From NCBI RefSeq assembly GCF_002075885.1, contig NZ_MDET01000023.1, forward strand, positions 124,001 to 188,000: DNA of 64,000 bases, in the 5' to 3' direction. Numbering within the stretch: the first letter of the stretch is position 1; the number at the start of each line of letters is the position of its first letter. Below the pieces are notes generated by a model. That model ran no database searches, had not been told where the DNA came from, and saw only the letters and a list, made by a program, of their open reading frames with translations. This DNA is from Manganibacter manganicus (GTDB taxonomy: Bacteria; Pseudomonadota; Alphaproteobacteria; Rhizobiales; Rhizobiaceae). This document shows positions 1 to 9,800 of the stretch, one piece after another. A program made the translations under genes and the position numbers.

Positions 1-1
1 G

Positions 2-181
2 ATGATGCAAGCAGGCTTCATCGGCGAAAGCGCGCATATCGCTGAACTCGACCCGGAATTTGAAGGCATGCCGATCGTGCGCAAGCGCATCGATAATGCC
101 AAAATTGACACTGTGCTTTCGAATTCCTTTGGCTTTGGCGGCACCAATGCAACACTCGTTTTCCAGCGCTACAACGGCTGA
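2..181 (+). CDS. fabB: 3-oxoacyl-ACP synthase I, C-terminal end (partial)
   Basis: The reading frame is open from the left edge and ends with TGA at 179-181, giving the last 59 residues of a beta-ketoacyl-ACP synthase. The motif [14 protein letters not shown] near the end is the conserved C-terminal glycine-rich loop of KAS I/II enzymes, with the asparagine and phenylalanines that shape the active site. FabB condenses acyl-ACP with malonyl-ACP in type II fatty acid synthesis and is needed for unsaturated fatty acids. The enoyl reductase gene begins 12 bases downstream on the same strand, matching the fabA-fabB-fabI operon of Rhizobiales. The start and catalytic cysteine lie outside the window. 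FabB rather than FabF is inferred from this neighbourhood. Confidence 0.9.
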   Translation: MMQAGFIGESAHIAELDPEFEGMPIVRKRIDNAKIDTVLSNSFGFGGTNATLVFQRYNG

Positions 182-193
182 GGGTTTCTCCTG

Positions 194-1003
194 ATGGAAA
201 ATCTGATGAAGGGTAAACGCGGGCTGGTCATGGGCGTTGCCAACGACCATTCGATAGCCTGGGGGATCGCAAAAAAATTGTCACAGCATGGCGCCGAGAT
301 CGCGCTATCCTACCAAGGGGAGGCGTTCGGCCGCCGCGTCAAACCATTGGCCGAGCAACTCGGCTCCACGCTGGTGGTGCCTTGTGATGTTGAAGACAGC
401 GCATCTGTCGCGGCCACCTTCGAGACCATTGGAAAAAGCTGGGGCGGGCTCGACTTTGTTGTCCATGCCATCGGCTTCTCCGACAAGAACGAGTTGAAGG
501 GCCTCTACGCCGACACGACGCGCGACAACTTCGTGCGAACCATGGTGATCTCCTGCTATTCTTTCACCGAAATTGCCCGACATGCTGCTGGCCTGATGCA
601 GAATGGCGGAGCGATGGTTACGCTGACTTATGCCGGTTCCGTACGGGTCATGCCCAACTATAATGTCATGGGTGTCGCCAAGGCCGGGCTGGAAGCCAGC
701 GTGCGTTATCTCGCCAATGATTACGGCTCGCGCGGCATTCGGGTAAACGGCATTTCTGCCGGCCCCGTGCGCACGCTGGCGGGCGCCGGCATTTCAGACG
801 CGCGCCATATGTTTTCCTACCAGCAGCGAAACTCGCCGCTACGCCGGAACGTCACCATCGATGAAATCGGTGGCTCCGCACTTTATTTGCTGTCGGACCT
901 GTCTTCAGGCGTGACCGGCGAAATCCATTATGTGGATTCCGGCTATCACATCGTCTCCATGCCGACGCTGGATGAACTCAAGGCGCATGACGAACGCGAA
1001 TAG
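194..1003 (+). CDS. fabI: Enoyl-[acyl-carrier-protein] reductase (NADH)
   Basis: The 269-residue product is a FabI-type short-chain dehydrogenase that performs the last reduction of fatty acid elongation, turning trans-2-enoyl-ACP into acyl-ACP. The N-terminal nucleotide-binding segment reads GVANDHSIAWG, as in FabI. Tyr146, Tyr156 and Lys163 (YNVMGVAK) fall at the same residue numbers as in the E. coli enzyme, and the length matches the family. It follows fabB by 12 bases, so the two are probably co-transcribed. The gene converges with a methyltransferase gene that ends 20 bases away; no clear terminator hairpin is visible between them. FabI is the usual target of triclosan-type inhibitors, but nothing here speaks to resistance. 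Confidence 0.97.
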   Translation: MENLMKGKRGLVMGVANDHSIAWGIAKKLSQHGAEIALSYQGEAFGRRVKPLAEQLGSTLVVPCDVEDSASVAATFETIGKSWGGLDFVVHAIGFSDKNELKGLYADTTRDNFVRTMVISCYSFTEIARHAAGLMQNGGAMVTLTYAGSVRVMPNYNVMGVAKAGLEASVRYLANDYGSRGIRVNGISAGPVRTLAGAGISDARHMFSYQQRNSPLRRNVTIDEIGGSALYLLSDLSSGVTGEIHYVDSGYHIVSMPTLDELKAHDERE

Positions 1004-1023
1004 TTTGGCGTTCTCACCCTCGA

Positions 1024-2040
1024 TCAACGAATAGCAGCGGTCAAAACCTTGAATTTTCCGTCGTTGGCGAGTTCGGAATGGCTGGCGAAGGCCGACGCCA
1101 AGGTCGCTTCATAAGGAAGCTGCCGGTTTGCCACCATGAACAGCCGGCCACCGGGTCTCAGTGCCTTGGCCGCTGTGCGAATGATCGCGGCGCCGATCTT
1201 AGGCTCGGCTGCCCGACTGCGATGAAAAGGCGGGTTCATGACGATGACATCATAGCGGCGCTCGACCGGCTCGGCCGTAAGATCGATCCAGAAGAAGCCA
1301 AGCTCCGCTTTTTCCGCCCCGACATTGACCTTCGCCGCCTCCAGCGATTCGAAATCTGCCTCGTACAGATCGATACCGGTGACGGACGGAAAGCGACCAA
1401 CAATCTCGGCTGAGAGATAACCCCAGCCGGCGCAGAAATCCGCCACTTGCCCGCCAAGATCGCTCGGCAGCGTTTCGGTCAAGAGTTTCGACCCCACATC
1501 GATTTTTTCGAACGAAAACATCCCCGGTGCGGTGCGGAATCGGCCCTCGACCAGCGAACTGGGGTTGTTGGCACGCAGGGCGGCAGCGGCCTGGATGTCA
1601 GACGGCCCGCGAAACCAGAACACGCCGCCATGGTATTTCGGTAGATAGCCGTCCAGCACCACATGATTTTCCGCGGCTTTCCGCAAGCTGGCAATGCCGT
1701 CATCCTTGCCACCGGCCACGACGATCAAGCCCTCCGGCGCGGTGCGCTCCAGAGCTTCGGCCACGCGCAATTCATTCTGCCCGCGGTGGCGACCGGCAAG
1801 CACGAGAGTTCCGGCATAGCCAACGCCGGAAGGCCGCGGCTCGACAGCAAAGCCCGCCGATTGGAGTACGCGGAAAGAAGGCCGGAAACCCTGCACGAGA
1901 TGAAGTGTCGTGTCGAAGCCCTGAGGCGGACGGAAGCCCGGTTCAGCCCCGAGAAACAGCGTGCGCGCCCCCTTCGCGGGCAATGGAAGCGCCTGCACCT
2001 CGAAGGGGTGAAGCAGCGTTCTCAACACATCTGACGCCAT
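1024..2040 (-). CDS. Class I SAM-dependent methyltransferase, RsmC-like (16S rRNA guanine-N2)
   Basis: This 338-residue protein has the two-part layout of the RsmC/RlmG group: a divergent N-terminal half and a C-terminal Rossmann methyltransferase domain from about residue 165. The SAM-binding region includes VADFCAGWGYLSAEI and the acidic GIDLYEAD strand. The catalytic motif NPPFH is typical of enzymes that methylate exocyclic amino groups of guanine, here probably G1207 of 16S rRNA by analogy. It stands alone on the minus strand, downstream of the pnp terminator and converging with fabI. The site specificity is inferred from the family, since RsmC, RlmG and unassigned relatives share these motifs. 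Confidence 0.8.
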   Translation of the reverse strand: MASDVLRTLLHPFEVQALPLPAKGARTLFLGAEPGFRPPQGFDTTLHLVQGFRPSFRVLQSAGFAVEPRPSGVGYAGTLVLAGRHRGQNELRVAEALERTAPEGLIVVAGGKDDGIASLRKAAENHVVLDGYLPKYHGGVFWFRGPSDIQAAAALRANNPSSLVEGRFRTAPGMFSFEKIDVGSKLLTETLPSDLGGQVADFCAGWGYLSAEIVGRFPSVTGIDLYEADFESLEAAKVNVGAEKAELGFFWIDLTAEPVERRYDVIVMNPPFHRSRAAEPKIGAAIIRTAAKALRPGGRLFMVANRQLPYEATLASAFASHSELANDGKFKVLTAAIR

Positions 2041-2116
2041 GATAGTCGATCAAGCCATTTCTGTCCGCTAACGACAAGTCACCGACGTCGGTTCCGCCGC
2101 GCGGTATCCAAATGCC

Positions 2117-2152
2117 AAAGAAAACGGGCGCGATCCAGGACCGCGCCCGTTT
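2117..2152 (-). terminator. pnp transcription terminator
   Basis: A perfect 11-bp inverted repeat (arms 2122-2132 and 2142-2152, core AAACGGGCGCG) with a 9-base loop lies 17 bases past the pnp stop. On the minus strand the stem ends in TTT and is followed by TCTTTGG, so it has the shape of a Rho-independent terminator. It closes the long rimP-to-pnp transcript. Confidence 0.8.
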
Positions 2153-2169
2153 GAAAATTCAGAGACTGA

Positions 2170-4314
2170 TCAAGCCGCGTCTTCGGATTCCGCCTTCTTT
2201 TCCTTGGCAATCTCCTTACCCGTCGCCTGATCGACAACCTTCATGGAAAGGCGGACCTTGCCGCGCTCGTCAAAGCCCATCAGCTTGACCCAGACCTTGT
2301 CGCCTTCCTTAACCACATCGGAGGTCTTGGCAACACGCTCATTCGCGAGTTGGGAGATATGGACCAGTCCGTCCTTGGGGCCGAAGAAATTAACAAAAGC
2401 GCCAAAATCGGCAGTCTTGACGACCGTGCCTTCATAGATCTCGCCGACTTCCGGCTCGGCGACAATGGTATGGATCCACTTCTTCGCCGCCTCGATTTCC
2501 TTAGCGTTGGACGAAGCGATCTTGACCGTGCCGTCATCCTCAATGTTGATCTTGGCCCCCGTCTTCTCGACGATCTCGCGGATGACCTTGCCGCCGGAGC
2601 CGATCACGTCGCGGATCTTTTCGCTCGGAATGTGCATGACTTCGATGCGCGGCGCGAACTCGCCAAGCTCGGAGCGTGCACCAGAGAGCGCCTTGCCCAT
2701 CTCGCCGAGAATATGCAGGCGACCATCCTTGGCCTGGCCGAGCGCGATCTTCATAATCTCCTCGGTAATGCCGTCGATCTTGATATCCATCTGCAGTGAC
2801 GTGATGCCACCCGAGGTGCCGGCGACCTTGAAATCCATATCGCCGAGATGATCCTCGTCGCCAAGGATGTCGGAAAGCACCGCGAAGCGCTCGCCTTCCT
2901 TGATCAGGCCCATGGCGATACCGGCGACAGGCTTGGCCAGTGGAACACCGGCATCCATCAGAGCCAGCGAGGTGCCGCAGACAGTCGCCATCGAGGACGA
3001 CCCGTTGGACTCGGTGATCTCCGAGACGACGCGCAACGTATAGGGAAACTGCTCGGCGGTGGGCAGCATCGGACGGATGGCGCGCCAGGCGAGCTTACCA
3101 TGGCCGATTTCGCGGCGACCCGGCGAACCCATGCGGCCAGTCTCACCAACCGAGTAGGGTGGGAAGTTATAATGAAGGAGGAACTTCTCCTTATACATGC
3201 CAGTCAACGCATCGACATATTGCTCATCTTCGCCTGTGCCGAGGGTCGCAACGACGATTGCCTGCGTCTCACCACGGGTGAACAGCGCCGACCCATGGGT
3301 GCGCGGCAAAACGCCGACCTCGGAGTCGATAGCACGGACCGTCTTCAGGTCGCGGCCGTCGATGCGCGAACCAGTATCCAGGATGTTCCAGCGCACCACC
3401 TTGGCCTGGAGTCCCTTGAACACGCTTCCGATCTGTTCGGATGTGTATTTCGCGTCTTCGCCTTCCGCAGGCGCGAACGCAGCCTTGACCTTGACCTTCA
3501 CCGCTTCTACCGCAGCATAGCGGTGCTGCTTGTCGGTGATCTTGTAAGCATCGCGCAGCTCATCTCCGACCACTTTCAGCATCTCAGCTTCGAGCGCGGA
3601 CGTGTCGGGCGCAGTGAAATCACGCGGATCTTTGGCAGCAACTTCTGCCAGCTTGATGATCGCGTCGATCACCGGTTGGAAACCCTTATGGCCGAACATG
3701 ACGGCGCCCAGCATCGTCTCTTCGTCCAGTTCCTTGGCTTCCGACTCGACCATCAGAACGGCATCGCTGGTGCCGGCAACGACCAAATCAAGCTTGGACT
3801 CCTGCATTTCGTCGACATGCGGATTGAGCACGTACTCACCATTGATGTAGCCGACACGCGCGCCGCCGATCGGGCCCATGAAAGGCACACCCGAAAGTGT
3901 CAGCGCGGCCGAGGTGGCAACGATAGACAGGATGTCTGGGTCGTTTTCCAGATCATGCTGGACAACCGTTACGACGATCTGGGTGTCGTTCTTGTAGCCG
4001 TCGGCGAAGAGCGGGCGGATAGGGCGATCGATGAGACGCGAGACCAGTGTCTCCTTTTCGCTCGGACGGCCCTCGCGCTTGAAGTAGCCGCCTGGGATCT
4101 TGCCGGCGGCGTAGGTCTTTTCCTGGTAGTTGACGGTCAACGGGAAGAAATCGAGACCGGGCTTCGGTTCTTTCATCGAAACGACGGTGGCCAGGACCTT
4201 GGTCTCGCCATAAGTTGCCAGCACGGCACCATCAGCCTGCCGTGCGATCTTGCCGGTCTCGAGAATGAGCGGACGACCGCCCCATTCGATTTCAACTTTG
4301 TGTTGATTGAACAT
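2170..4314 (-). CDS. pnp: Polyribonucleotide nucleotidyltransferase (PNPase)
   Basis: PNPase degrades RNA 3'-to-5' by phosphorolysis and is a core part of mRNA turnover. The chosen start gives 714 residues, the normal family length, beginning [13 protein letters not shown]. The longer frame back to 4581 is rejected because it adds 89 non-conserved residues. Two RNase PH-like domains occupy about residues 1-220 and 300-540. They are followed by a KH domain ([15 protein letters not shown]) and a C-terminal S1 domain ([21 protein letters not shown]). The gene is last in the rimP-nusA-infB-rpsO operon, after rpsO and a 268-base spacer. A strong hairpin near the upstream end of that spacer resembles the RNase III-processed pnp leader that mediates autoregulation in other bacteria. 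Confidence 0.98.
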   Translation of the reverse strand: MFNQHKVEIEWGGRPLILETGKIARQADGAVLATYGETKVLATVVSMKEPKPGLDFFPLTVNYQEKTYAAGKIPGGYFKREGRPSEKETLVSRLIDRPIRPLFADGYKNDTQIVVTVVQHDLENDPDILSIVATSAALTLSGVPFMGPIGGARVGYINGEYVLNPHVDEMQESKLDLVVAGTSDAVLMVESEAKELDEETMLGAVMFGHKGFQPVIDAIIKLAEVAAKDPRDFTAPDTSALEAEMLKVVGDELRDAYKITDKQHRYAAVEAVKVKVKAAFAPAEGEDAKYTSEQIGSVFKGLQAKVVRWNILDTGSRIDGRDLKTVRAIDSEVGVLPRTHGSALFTRGETQAIVVATLGTGEDEQYVDALTGMYKEKFLLHYNFPPYSVGETGRMGSPGRREIGHGKLAWRAIRPMLPTAEQFPYTLRVVSEITESNGSSSMATVCGTSLALMDAGVPLAKPVAGIAMGLIKEGERFAVLSDILGDEDHLGDMDFKVAGTSGGITSLQMDIKIDGITEEIMKIALGQAKDGRLHILGEMGKALSGARSELGEFAPRIEVMHIPSEKIRDVIGSGGKVIREIVEKTGAKINIEDDGTVKIASSNAKEIEAAKKWIHTIVAEPEVGEIYEGTVVKTADFGAFVNFFGPKDGLVHISQLANERVAKTSDVVKEGDKVWVKLMGFDERGKVRLSMKVVDQATGKEIAKEKKAESEDAA

Positions 4315-4544
4315 GTCTTGTCCTTTGTGTGCGGGAAGAGCCGCGCCGCTCTTGGTGGCGCGCTCCTGTCCCTGGCTTGTTGCGGGCAGCCACGGGCAAG
4401 ACAACGGGAAGCTCAATTTTTGATAAGGCGCGAGGCCCTCGCGCGAGCGTCCTGCAATCCTGCCCCATGACCGTCCATGGGAGGTTCCGCGCGGCCCTTT
4501 GCCGCCCTGGAACCGGCGGGCCAGATCGGCCGGCCCAAATGCGA

Positions 4545-4576
4545 GGCCGGCGGGTCCTTGAAGGAGCCCGCCGGCC
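4545..4576 (-). terminator. rpsO-pnp intergenic hairpin (attenuator or RNase processing site)
   Basis: A very GC-rich inverted repeat with 10-bp perfect outer arms (GGCCGGCGGG pairing with CCCGCCGGCC), extended inward past one bulge, lies 6 bases after the rpsO stop. On the minus strand no U-run follows, so it is not a classical intrinsic terminator. It is more likely a transcript end-protecting or RNase III-cleaved hairpin that separates rpsO from pnp. Confidence 0.65.
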
Positions 4577-4582
4577 ATCAAG

Positions 4583-4852
4583 TCAACGACGCAGGCCGAG
4601 TTTCTCGATCAGCGTCTGGTAACGCGCGCTATCCTTGCGATTGAGGTAATCGAGGAGACTGCGGCGCTGGGAAACGAGAGCGAGCAGACCACGCCGGGAA
4701 TGATTATCCTTCTTGTGGTCCTTGAAGTGCTCGGTCAGGTTCTTGATGCGTTCGGAAAGGATGGCAACCTGCACCTCCGGCGAACCGGTATCACCTTTGG
4801 CGGTGGCAAACTCGACCATCAATTCATTCTTGCGTTCGGCAGTAATCGACAT
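4583..4852 (-). CDS. rpsO: 30S ribosomal protein S15
   Basis: The 89-residue protein is the standard length for S15, a primary binder of the 16S rRNA central domain. Conserved features include the N-terminal [11 protein letters not shown] segment, the GSPEVQ motif, and DHSRR-type residues ([18 protein letters not shown]) that contact rRNA. A ribosome-binding sequence AAAGGAA lies just upstream of the ATG. The order truB-rpsO-pnp is conserved in many bacteria. The 225-base gap to truB is long for this operon, so an internal promoter is possible, although I could not identify one convincingly. Confidence 0.98.
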   Translation of the reverse strand: MSITAERKNELMVEFATAKGDTGSPEVQVAILSERIKNLTEHFKDHKKDNHSRRGLLALVSQRRSLLDYLNRKDSARYQTLIEKLGLRR

Positions 4853-5077
4853 CGTGCTTTTCCTTTATTCGTTGGAGGAAACGGGACGCCTTGAGCCAGG
4901 ATGTCGTCCAGCAAAGGCCACTTCAGATCGCGCGTTTCTGCGCGATGCTGCGGCGCATATAGAGCAATCGGCTGTAAAAAGCCAGCCTGTTTCCGCAGAC
5001 CGACCGTGTGCCCGGCTCACAGCATTTCCTGTTGAGACAGGCCTTCAGCCATCGTCAACGACTTGTCGCGTGATTTG

Positions 5078-6049
5078 CTATCCGCCAAATACCCGCCGGG
5101 GTTTGAACATACCCTGTTCGATAGCTCCGATAGCCACCAGTTTTCCACGCGACGTGGCGCAGGCGTCCTCAGCTTCAACCGGCGCATCACGCCCACGAAC
5201 GATGATTGGATTGCCCAGCCTGAGTCGAGTCGCTGCGTCGTCGTTGATCGCCACTTGCGGAAGGCAATCGAGCGCAGCCACGGTATCGATCAGGAATGAA
5301 TCAATCGCGCTGAAGTCCGGCTTTCCGTCAACCTCGGACGGAGTGTCGGTGCTTGCCTGCTCAGCCACTTGTGCAAAACGCGCAGCGTCCAGTTCGGCCA
5401 CGGTCACAAAATCCTCGCCGGTAAAAGGATAAACTTCCGTGCGGCGCAACTCGGAGATATGGCCGAAGCAACCAAGGTCGCGGCCCATATCGCGCGCCAA
5501 TGAGCGCACATAGGTGCCCTTGCCGCATTCGATCTCGAATAGTGTTTGCCCTTCCTTATGCGTGACGATGTCAAGACGACCGATCTCAACCTCGCGCGGC
5601 GGAATTTCGACCGCCGCACCGTCACGAGCAAGATCGTAGGCACGTTCACCGGCGATCTTGATAGCGGAGAACTGCGGCGGCGTTTGCATGACGATGCCGG
5701 TATATTGCGGCAGAAGCGCCCGAACTTCGGCCTCTGACGGCTGCTTTTCGGAGCTTTTCGTCACTGGGCCTTCAAGATCGTCTGTCGCCCGCTCCTCGCC
5801 CCATGCAACGATGAAGCGATAGATCTTGGCGCCATCCTGCACATAAGGAACAGTCTTGGTGGCGTCACCAAGCGCGATCGGCAGCATGCCGGATGCGAGG
5901 GGATCGAGCGTCCCCGCATGACCGGCCTTTTCCGCCTGGAACAGCCATTTGACCTTGGAGACAGCGTCGGTGGAGCCCATTCCAACCGGCTTGTCCAGAA
6001 TGACCCACCCGGAAACAGAGCGGCCCTTTTTCTTACCCCTGCGCGCCAC
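5078..6049 (-). CDS. truB: tRNA pseudouridine(55) synthase
   Basis: TruB isomerises U55 in the T-loop of nearly all tRNAs and also acts as a tRNA chaperone. The 323-residue product contains the family signature [11 protein letters not shown], with Asp49 as the catalytic nucleophile, and the KxYRF-type region at about residue 76. Translation starts at GTG (complement of 6047-6049), which overlaps the rbfA stop by one base (TAGTG), indicating translational coupling. It belongs to the rimP-to-pnp operon between rbfA and rpsO. The N-terminal basic stretch [10 protein letters not shown] is usual in alphaproteobacterial homologues. Confidence 0.97.
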   Translation of the reverse strand: MARRGKKKGRSVSGWVILDKPVGMGSTDAVSKVKWLFQAEKAGHAGTLDPLASGMLPIALGDATKTVPYVQDGAKIYRFIVAWGEERATDDLEGPVTKSSEKQPSEAEVRALLPQYTGIVMQTPPQFSAIKIAGERAYDLARDGAAVEIPPREVEIGRLDIVTHKEGQTLFEIECGKGTYVRSLARDMGRDLGCFGHISELRRTEVYPFTGEDFVTVAELDAARFAQVAEQASTDTPSEVDGKPDFSAIDSFLIDTVAALDCLPQVAINDDAATRLRLGNPIIVRGRDAPVEAEDACATSRGKLVAIGAIEQGMFKPRRVFGG

Positions 6050-6456
6050 TAACCTTTGTCCTCATCGTCTTTGCCCAGATCGCGTGCCACCTCCGGCGAA
6101 TGAAGCAGAGCATCGATCTTCTGGAAATTGTCGTAGCTGGTGTCGATCCGGAAGCGGAATTCCGGCATGTATTTCATCTGCCGCAGAGCATCCGAGACGC
6201 GCCCCCGAATAAACTTCGCATGGCGGTTGAGCGCATCGACTACCGCCTTGTCATCCAATGCGCCCAACGGGGTAACGAAGGCTGTGGCGATCTTCAAGTC
6301 CGGCGACATGCGCACCTCGGATACGGAGATTACTGCATTATCGACGAGGTCATCGCGAATCTCACTGCGCTGGAGCATTTCAGCGAGCGCATGGCGCACT
6401 TGTTCCCCAACACGCAGCATGCGCTGGGAAGGGCCGTAATTCCTGGAACTGGGCAT
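6049..6456 (-). CDS. rbfA: Ribosome-binding factor A
   Basis: RbfA is a small KH-like protein that binds the 30S subunit and assists late 16S rRNA maturation, especially at low temperature. The 135-residue product has the expected size and the conserved segments [16 protein letters not shown] and [18 protein letters not shown], the latter carrying the C-terminal beta strand of the fold. It lies between infB and truB, its classical position, and overlaps the truB start by one base. The gap of 97 bases to infB shows no terminator. Confidence 0.97.
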   Translation of the reverse strand: MPSSRNYGPSQRMLRVGEQVRHALAEMLQRSEIRDDLVDNAVISVSEVRMSPDLKIATAFVTPLGALDDKAVVDALNRHAKFIRGRVSDALRQMKYMPEFRFRIDTSYDNFQKIDALLHSPEVARDLGKDDEDKG

Positions 6457-6553
6457 AGCCTCATCCTGAAAGAGCGCGCAGCGGGATGGGACCGCTGCGC
6501 GTCATACACATTATAGGAGCGGTTGTGACTTTCCGCCAATCACCAGTTACGGT

Positions 6554-9115
6554 TCATAGCGACCGGCTGACCATCTCGACGCGGAAGCATTCGATGACAT
6601 CGCCGGCCTGGATGTTTTCATAGTTCTGGAAGGCCATGCCACACTCCTGGCCGACCGGAACCTCCGCAACTTCATCCTTAAAACGCTTGAGCGTCTTCAG
6701 CGTGCCTTCATGGATGACAACATCGTCGCGGATCAGACGCACGCCCGCGCCACGCTCCACCTTGCCTTCGGTGACACGGCAGCCAGCGATCTTGCCGACC
6801 TTGGTGATGTTGAATACCTCCAGAATCTCCGCATTGCCCAAGAAGGTCTCGCGACGCTCCGGCGACAGCAATCCGGACATCGCCGCCTTAACGTCATCCA
6901 CGAGATTGTAGATGATGTTGTAGTAGCGGATTTCGACGCCGGCCGCGGCGGCGGCGGCACGAGCCTGCGGGTTGGCACGTACGTTGAAGCCAATCATGGC
7001 AGCGCCGGACGTCTCGGCAAGCGAGACATCGCTTTCCGTGATACCGCCAGCGCCCGCATGGACGATACGGGCTCGCACTTCATCGGTGCCAAGCTTATCG
7101 AGCGCAGCGACAACCGCTTCGATCGACCCCTGCACATCGCCCTTGATGACCAGCGGGAACTCTTTCAGGCCGCTGTTCTGCAGTTGCGACATCATCTGCT
7201 CCAGCGAACCACGTTGGCCAGCGCTGCGAGCCACGGCCTTGTCATGGGCTATGCGCTGACGGTATTCGGTGATCTCGCGAGCACGGGCTTCGTTGTTGAC
7301 GACGGCGAAGCGGTCGCCCGCATGTGGCGTGCCCTGGAGGCCAAGAATTTCCACTGGCATAGCCGGCGGGGCTTCCTGAACATGCACGCCGTGATCGTCA
7401 ACGAGAGCACGCACACGGCCCCACTCGTTGCCGGCGACCAGAATGTCACCGGGCATCAGTGTTCCAGTCTGCACCAACACGGTGGCAACAGGGCCTCTAC
7501 CCTTGTCAAGCTGCGCCTCGATGACCACGCCTTCCGCCGTACGATCCGGATTCGACTTAAGATCAAGGATTTCGGACTGCAGCAAGATCGCTTCGAGAAG
7601 TTTGTCGATGCCCTGGCCCGTCTTGGCCGAAACTTCGACGTCGAGTGTTTCACCGCCCATCGTTTCGACGAACACCTCATGCTGCAACAGTTCGGTACGC
7701 ACCTTCTGCGCATTCGCTGCCGGCTTATCGACCTTGTTGATCGCGACGATCATCGGAACACCCGCCGCCTTGGCGTGGTTGATCGATTCGACAGTCTGCG
7801 GCATCACGCTGTCATCGGCTGCCACCACCAGAATGGCGATGTCGGTCGCCTGCGCGCCACGGGCACGCATTGCGGTGAAGGCCGCATGGCCGGGCGTATC
7901 GATGAAGGTAATCTTCTGACCATCCTTTTCCACCTGATAGGCACCGATATGCTGGGTGATTCCACCAGCCTCTCCCGATTGCACATTGGCATGGCGGATC
8001 GCATCGAGCAGTGAAGTCTTGCCATGATCTACGTGACCCATGATCGTGACCACAGGCGGACGCGATACCAAATCCTCTGGATTGTCCGCGATATTGAACA
8101 GACCTTCCTCGATATCGGACTCAGCTACACGCTTGACGGTATGACCGAATTCAGTGGCCACGAGTTCGGCCGTGTCGGCATCGATAATGTCGCCCGGCTT
8201 CATCATCTGGCCTTGCTTCATGAAGAACTTGACGACATCAACCGCCCGCTCGGACATGCGCTGGGCAAGTTCCTGAATAGTAATGGTTTCGGGCAATGTT
8301 ACCTCGCGCATGACCTTCTCGCGGGGCTCATTATACATCGCACGCTTGAATTTTTCCTGGCGCCGACGCATCGACGACAATGAACGGGAGCGTGCATCGC
8401 CATCCGACAAGGCCGAATTGAGCGTCAGCTTCCCCCGGCGGCGATCCTCCTCGCCTTTTACCGGTCGTGCGGGACGAGCTTCAGGGATGGCAGCCCGCCG
8501 CACTGGAGCACTGGCTCCGGCACGCTTCGGCTTCGCCGTATCCTCCTCATCAGCCACAATATCCCCAGGCTGCGGCGCGCGACGGCGCGCTTCGTCCTCG
8601 GCGCGGCGGCGGGCTTCCATCTCTGCCTGGAGCCTGGCTTCTTCCTCGGCTTGGCGGCGGGCTGATTCCTCACGCTCGTGACGACGGCGTTCTTCTTCCT
8701 CGGCGCGCCGGCGCGCATCATCGACGGCGCGAGCACGATCCTCGGCTTCACGCGCCTGTGAGCCTTCAAGGGCACGGCGGCGGGCATCCATCTCGCTTCG
8801 TGACAGTTCGTTCAGCACCATGCCGCTGCGTTCCGGCGCGGCGGGTGCAGGCTTGCGCACTTCAGGCTGAACAACGGGGGCTGCCTTTGGAGCAGTCGGT
8901 GCCGGCTTGGGGGTAAAGACTGATGGCGCCGCCTCCGACTTTTCGCCGGGCAGCGAGAACTTGCGCTTCTTCGTTTCGACCACAACCGACTTGGTGCGGC
9001 CGTGCGAGAAATTCTGGCGCACGGTTCCCTGCTCCATGCCGGGACGCTTCAACGTCAAAGTCTTCTTAGGTGTGACGCTCAGCGTCTTATCGTCGCCCGA
9101 TTTCGTATCGCTCAT
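6554..9115 (-). CDS. infB: Translation initiation factor IF-2
   Basis: IF-2 is the GTPase that brings fMet-tRNA to the 30S subunit and promotes subunit joining. The 853-residue product has a long, charged N-terminal extension with an Arg/Glu/Ala-rich coiled coil at about residues 106-180. The IF-2N domain follows (about 275-330), then the G domain with the P-loop GHVDHGKT at 360-367, the DTPGHAAF switch and the NKVDK motif, then domains II, III and the C-terminal tRNA-binding domain. The ATG overlaps the stop of the upstream ylxR-type gene by four bases (ATGA). The poor sequence complexity of residues 100-180 is usual in this order. Confidence 0.98.
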   Translation of the reverse strand: MSDTKSGDDKTLSVTPKKTLTLKRPGMEQGTVRQNFSHGRTKSVVVETKKRKFSLPGEKSEAAPSVFTPKPAPTAPKAAPVVQPEVRKPAPAAPERSGMVLNELSRSEMDARRRALEGSQAREAEDRARAVDDARRRAEEEERRRHEREESARRQAEEEARLQAEMEARRRAEDEARRRAPQPGDIVADEEDTAKPKRAGASAPVRRAAIPEARPARPVKGEEDRRRGKLTLNSALSDGDARSRSLSSMRRRQEKFKRAMYNEPREKVMREVTLPETITIQELAQRMSERAVDVVKFFMKQGQMMKPGDIIDADTAELVATEFGHTVKRVAESDIEEGLFNIADNPEDLVSRPPVVTIMGHVDHGKTSLLDAIRHANVQSGEAGGITQHIGAYQVEKDGQKITFIDTPGHAAFTAMRARGAQATDIAILVVAADDSVMPQTVESINHAKAAGVPMIVAINKVDKPAANAQKVRTELLQHEVFVETMGGETLDVEVSAKTGQGIDKLLEAILLQSEILDLKSNPDRTAEGVVIEAQLDKGRGPVATVLVQTGTLMPGDILVAGNEWGRVRALVDDHGVHVQEAPPAMPVEILGLQGTPHAGDRFAVVNNEARAREITEYRQRIAHDKAVARSAGQRGSLEQMMSQLQNSGLKEFPLVIKGDVQGSIEAVVAALDKLGTDEVRARIVHAGAGGITESDVSLAETSGAAMIGFNVRANPQARAAAAAAGVEIRYYNIIYNLVDDVKAAMSGLLSPERRETFLGNAEILEVFNITKVGKIAGCRVTEGKVERGAGVRLIRDDVVIHEGTLKTLKRFKDEVAEVPVGQECGMAFQNYENIQAGDVIECFRVEMVSRSL

Positions 9116-9762
9116 TCCACATCCTCTGCGGCTTCATCTTCATCGGCAATTGCCGCAAGTCTTGCCAGATCATCCGGGGGACCGCCCCGGTAACGGTCGA
9201 GCGCAACCATGCGCTTCTCGACCGCCGAACCCACGTCATCCGCGAGAACGGCAGCATGTATCACATTTGTACCCCCCAATGCCAAACCCAATTCGGCCTC
9301 GGAGAAAAGTTTGTAGGCGAGTATCGAAGGCCCGCCGAGATGAACGGTCGCTCTGCGCGCCTGGGCGATCTTGCGTACACCATCGTCCGATGCTTCGAGC
9401 GCGTGCAGAACAAGAAGGGCGGAGCCGTCTCGCACGGCAGCTTCAACCTTGGTGGCGCCCAATATGACGGCACCTGCCTTGCGGGCCAGCCCCAACATCC
9501 CAAGCACGGACTTGGCGAGCAGGCCGTCAATGAGATTTCCCAAATCGGCCGGTACGGACACCTTCGCCTTGAAGGCACGGTCGAAGAGATTCCTCGCTAC
9601 CGCTTTTTCAATATGTAGGCGATTGGCCGTCACCCAGCAACCACGGCCGGGGAGCGTTCGTTTGATGTCCGGAACGACCGTCGAATCGGGACCGACGACG
9701 AAGCGGATCAGTTCATCCGGCTCGGCGGTCCTTCTGGTAACGATGCAGGTGCGATCGTTCAT
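9112..9762 (-). CDS. YlxR-like RNA-binding protein (DUF448) with L7Ae-like C-terminal domain
   Basis: The 216-residue protein starts with the YlxR signature (NDRTCIVTR, then IRFVV and LPGRGCWV), a small RNA-binding fold encoded beside nusA in most bacteria. From about residue 95 ([26 protein letters not shown]) it continues into a ribosomal L7Ae/L30e-like domain, a fusion common in alphaproteobacteria. An in-frame TGA occurs 11 codons upstream, so the ATG at 9762 is the only good start. It sits between nusA and infB and overlaps infB by four bases. YlxR has been linked to RNase P regulation in other bacteria; its role here is unknown. Confidence 0.92.
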   Translation of the reverse strand: MNDRTCIVTRRTAEPDELIRFVVGPDSTVVPDIKRTLPGRGCWVTANRLHIEKAVARNLFDRAFKAKVSVPADLGNLIDGLLAKSVLGMLGLARKAGAVILGATKVEAAVRDGSALLVLHALEASDDGVRKIAQARRATVHLGGPSILAYKLFSEAELGLALGGTNVIHAAVLADDVGSAVEKRMVALDRYRGGPPDDLARLAAIADEDEAAEDVE

Positions 9763-9800
9763 TTCGTCCAGGCGCGACTTGTATGCGATGGGGCTTCACC

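Noticed and set aside
2848..4470. 540-codon open frame antisense to pnp
   Set aside because: It mirrors the conserved pnp codons, has no recognisable domain and no ribosome-binding site; GC-rich third positions keep the antisense frame open.
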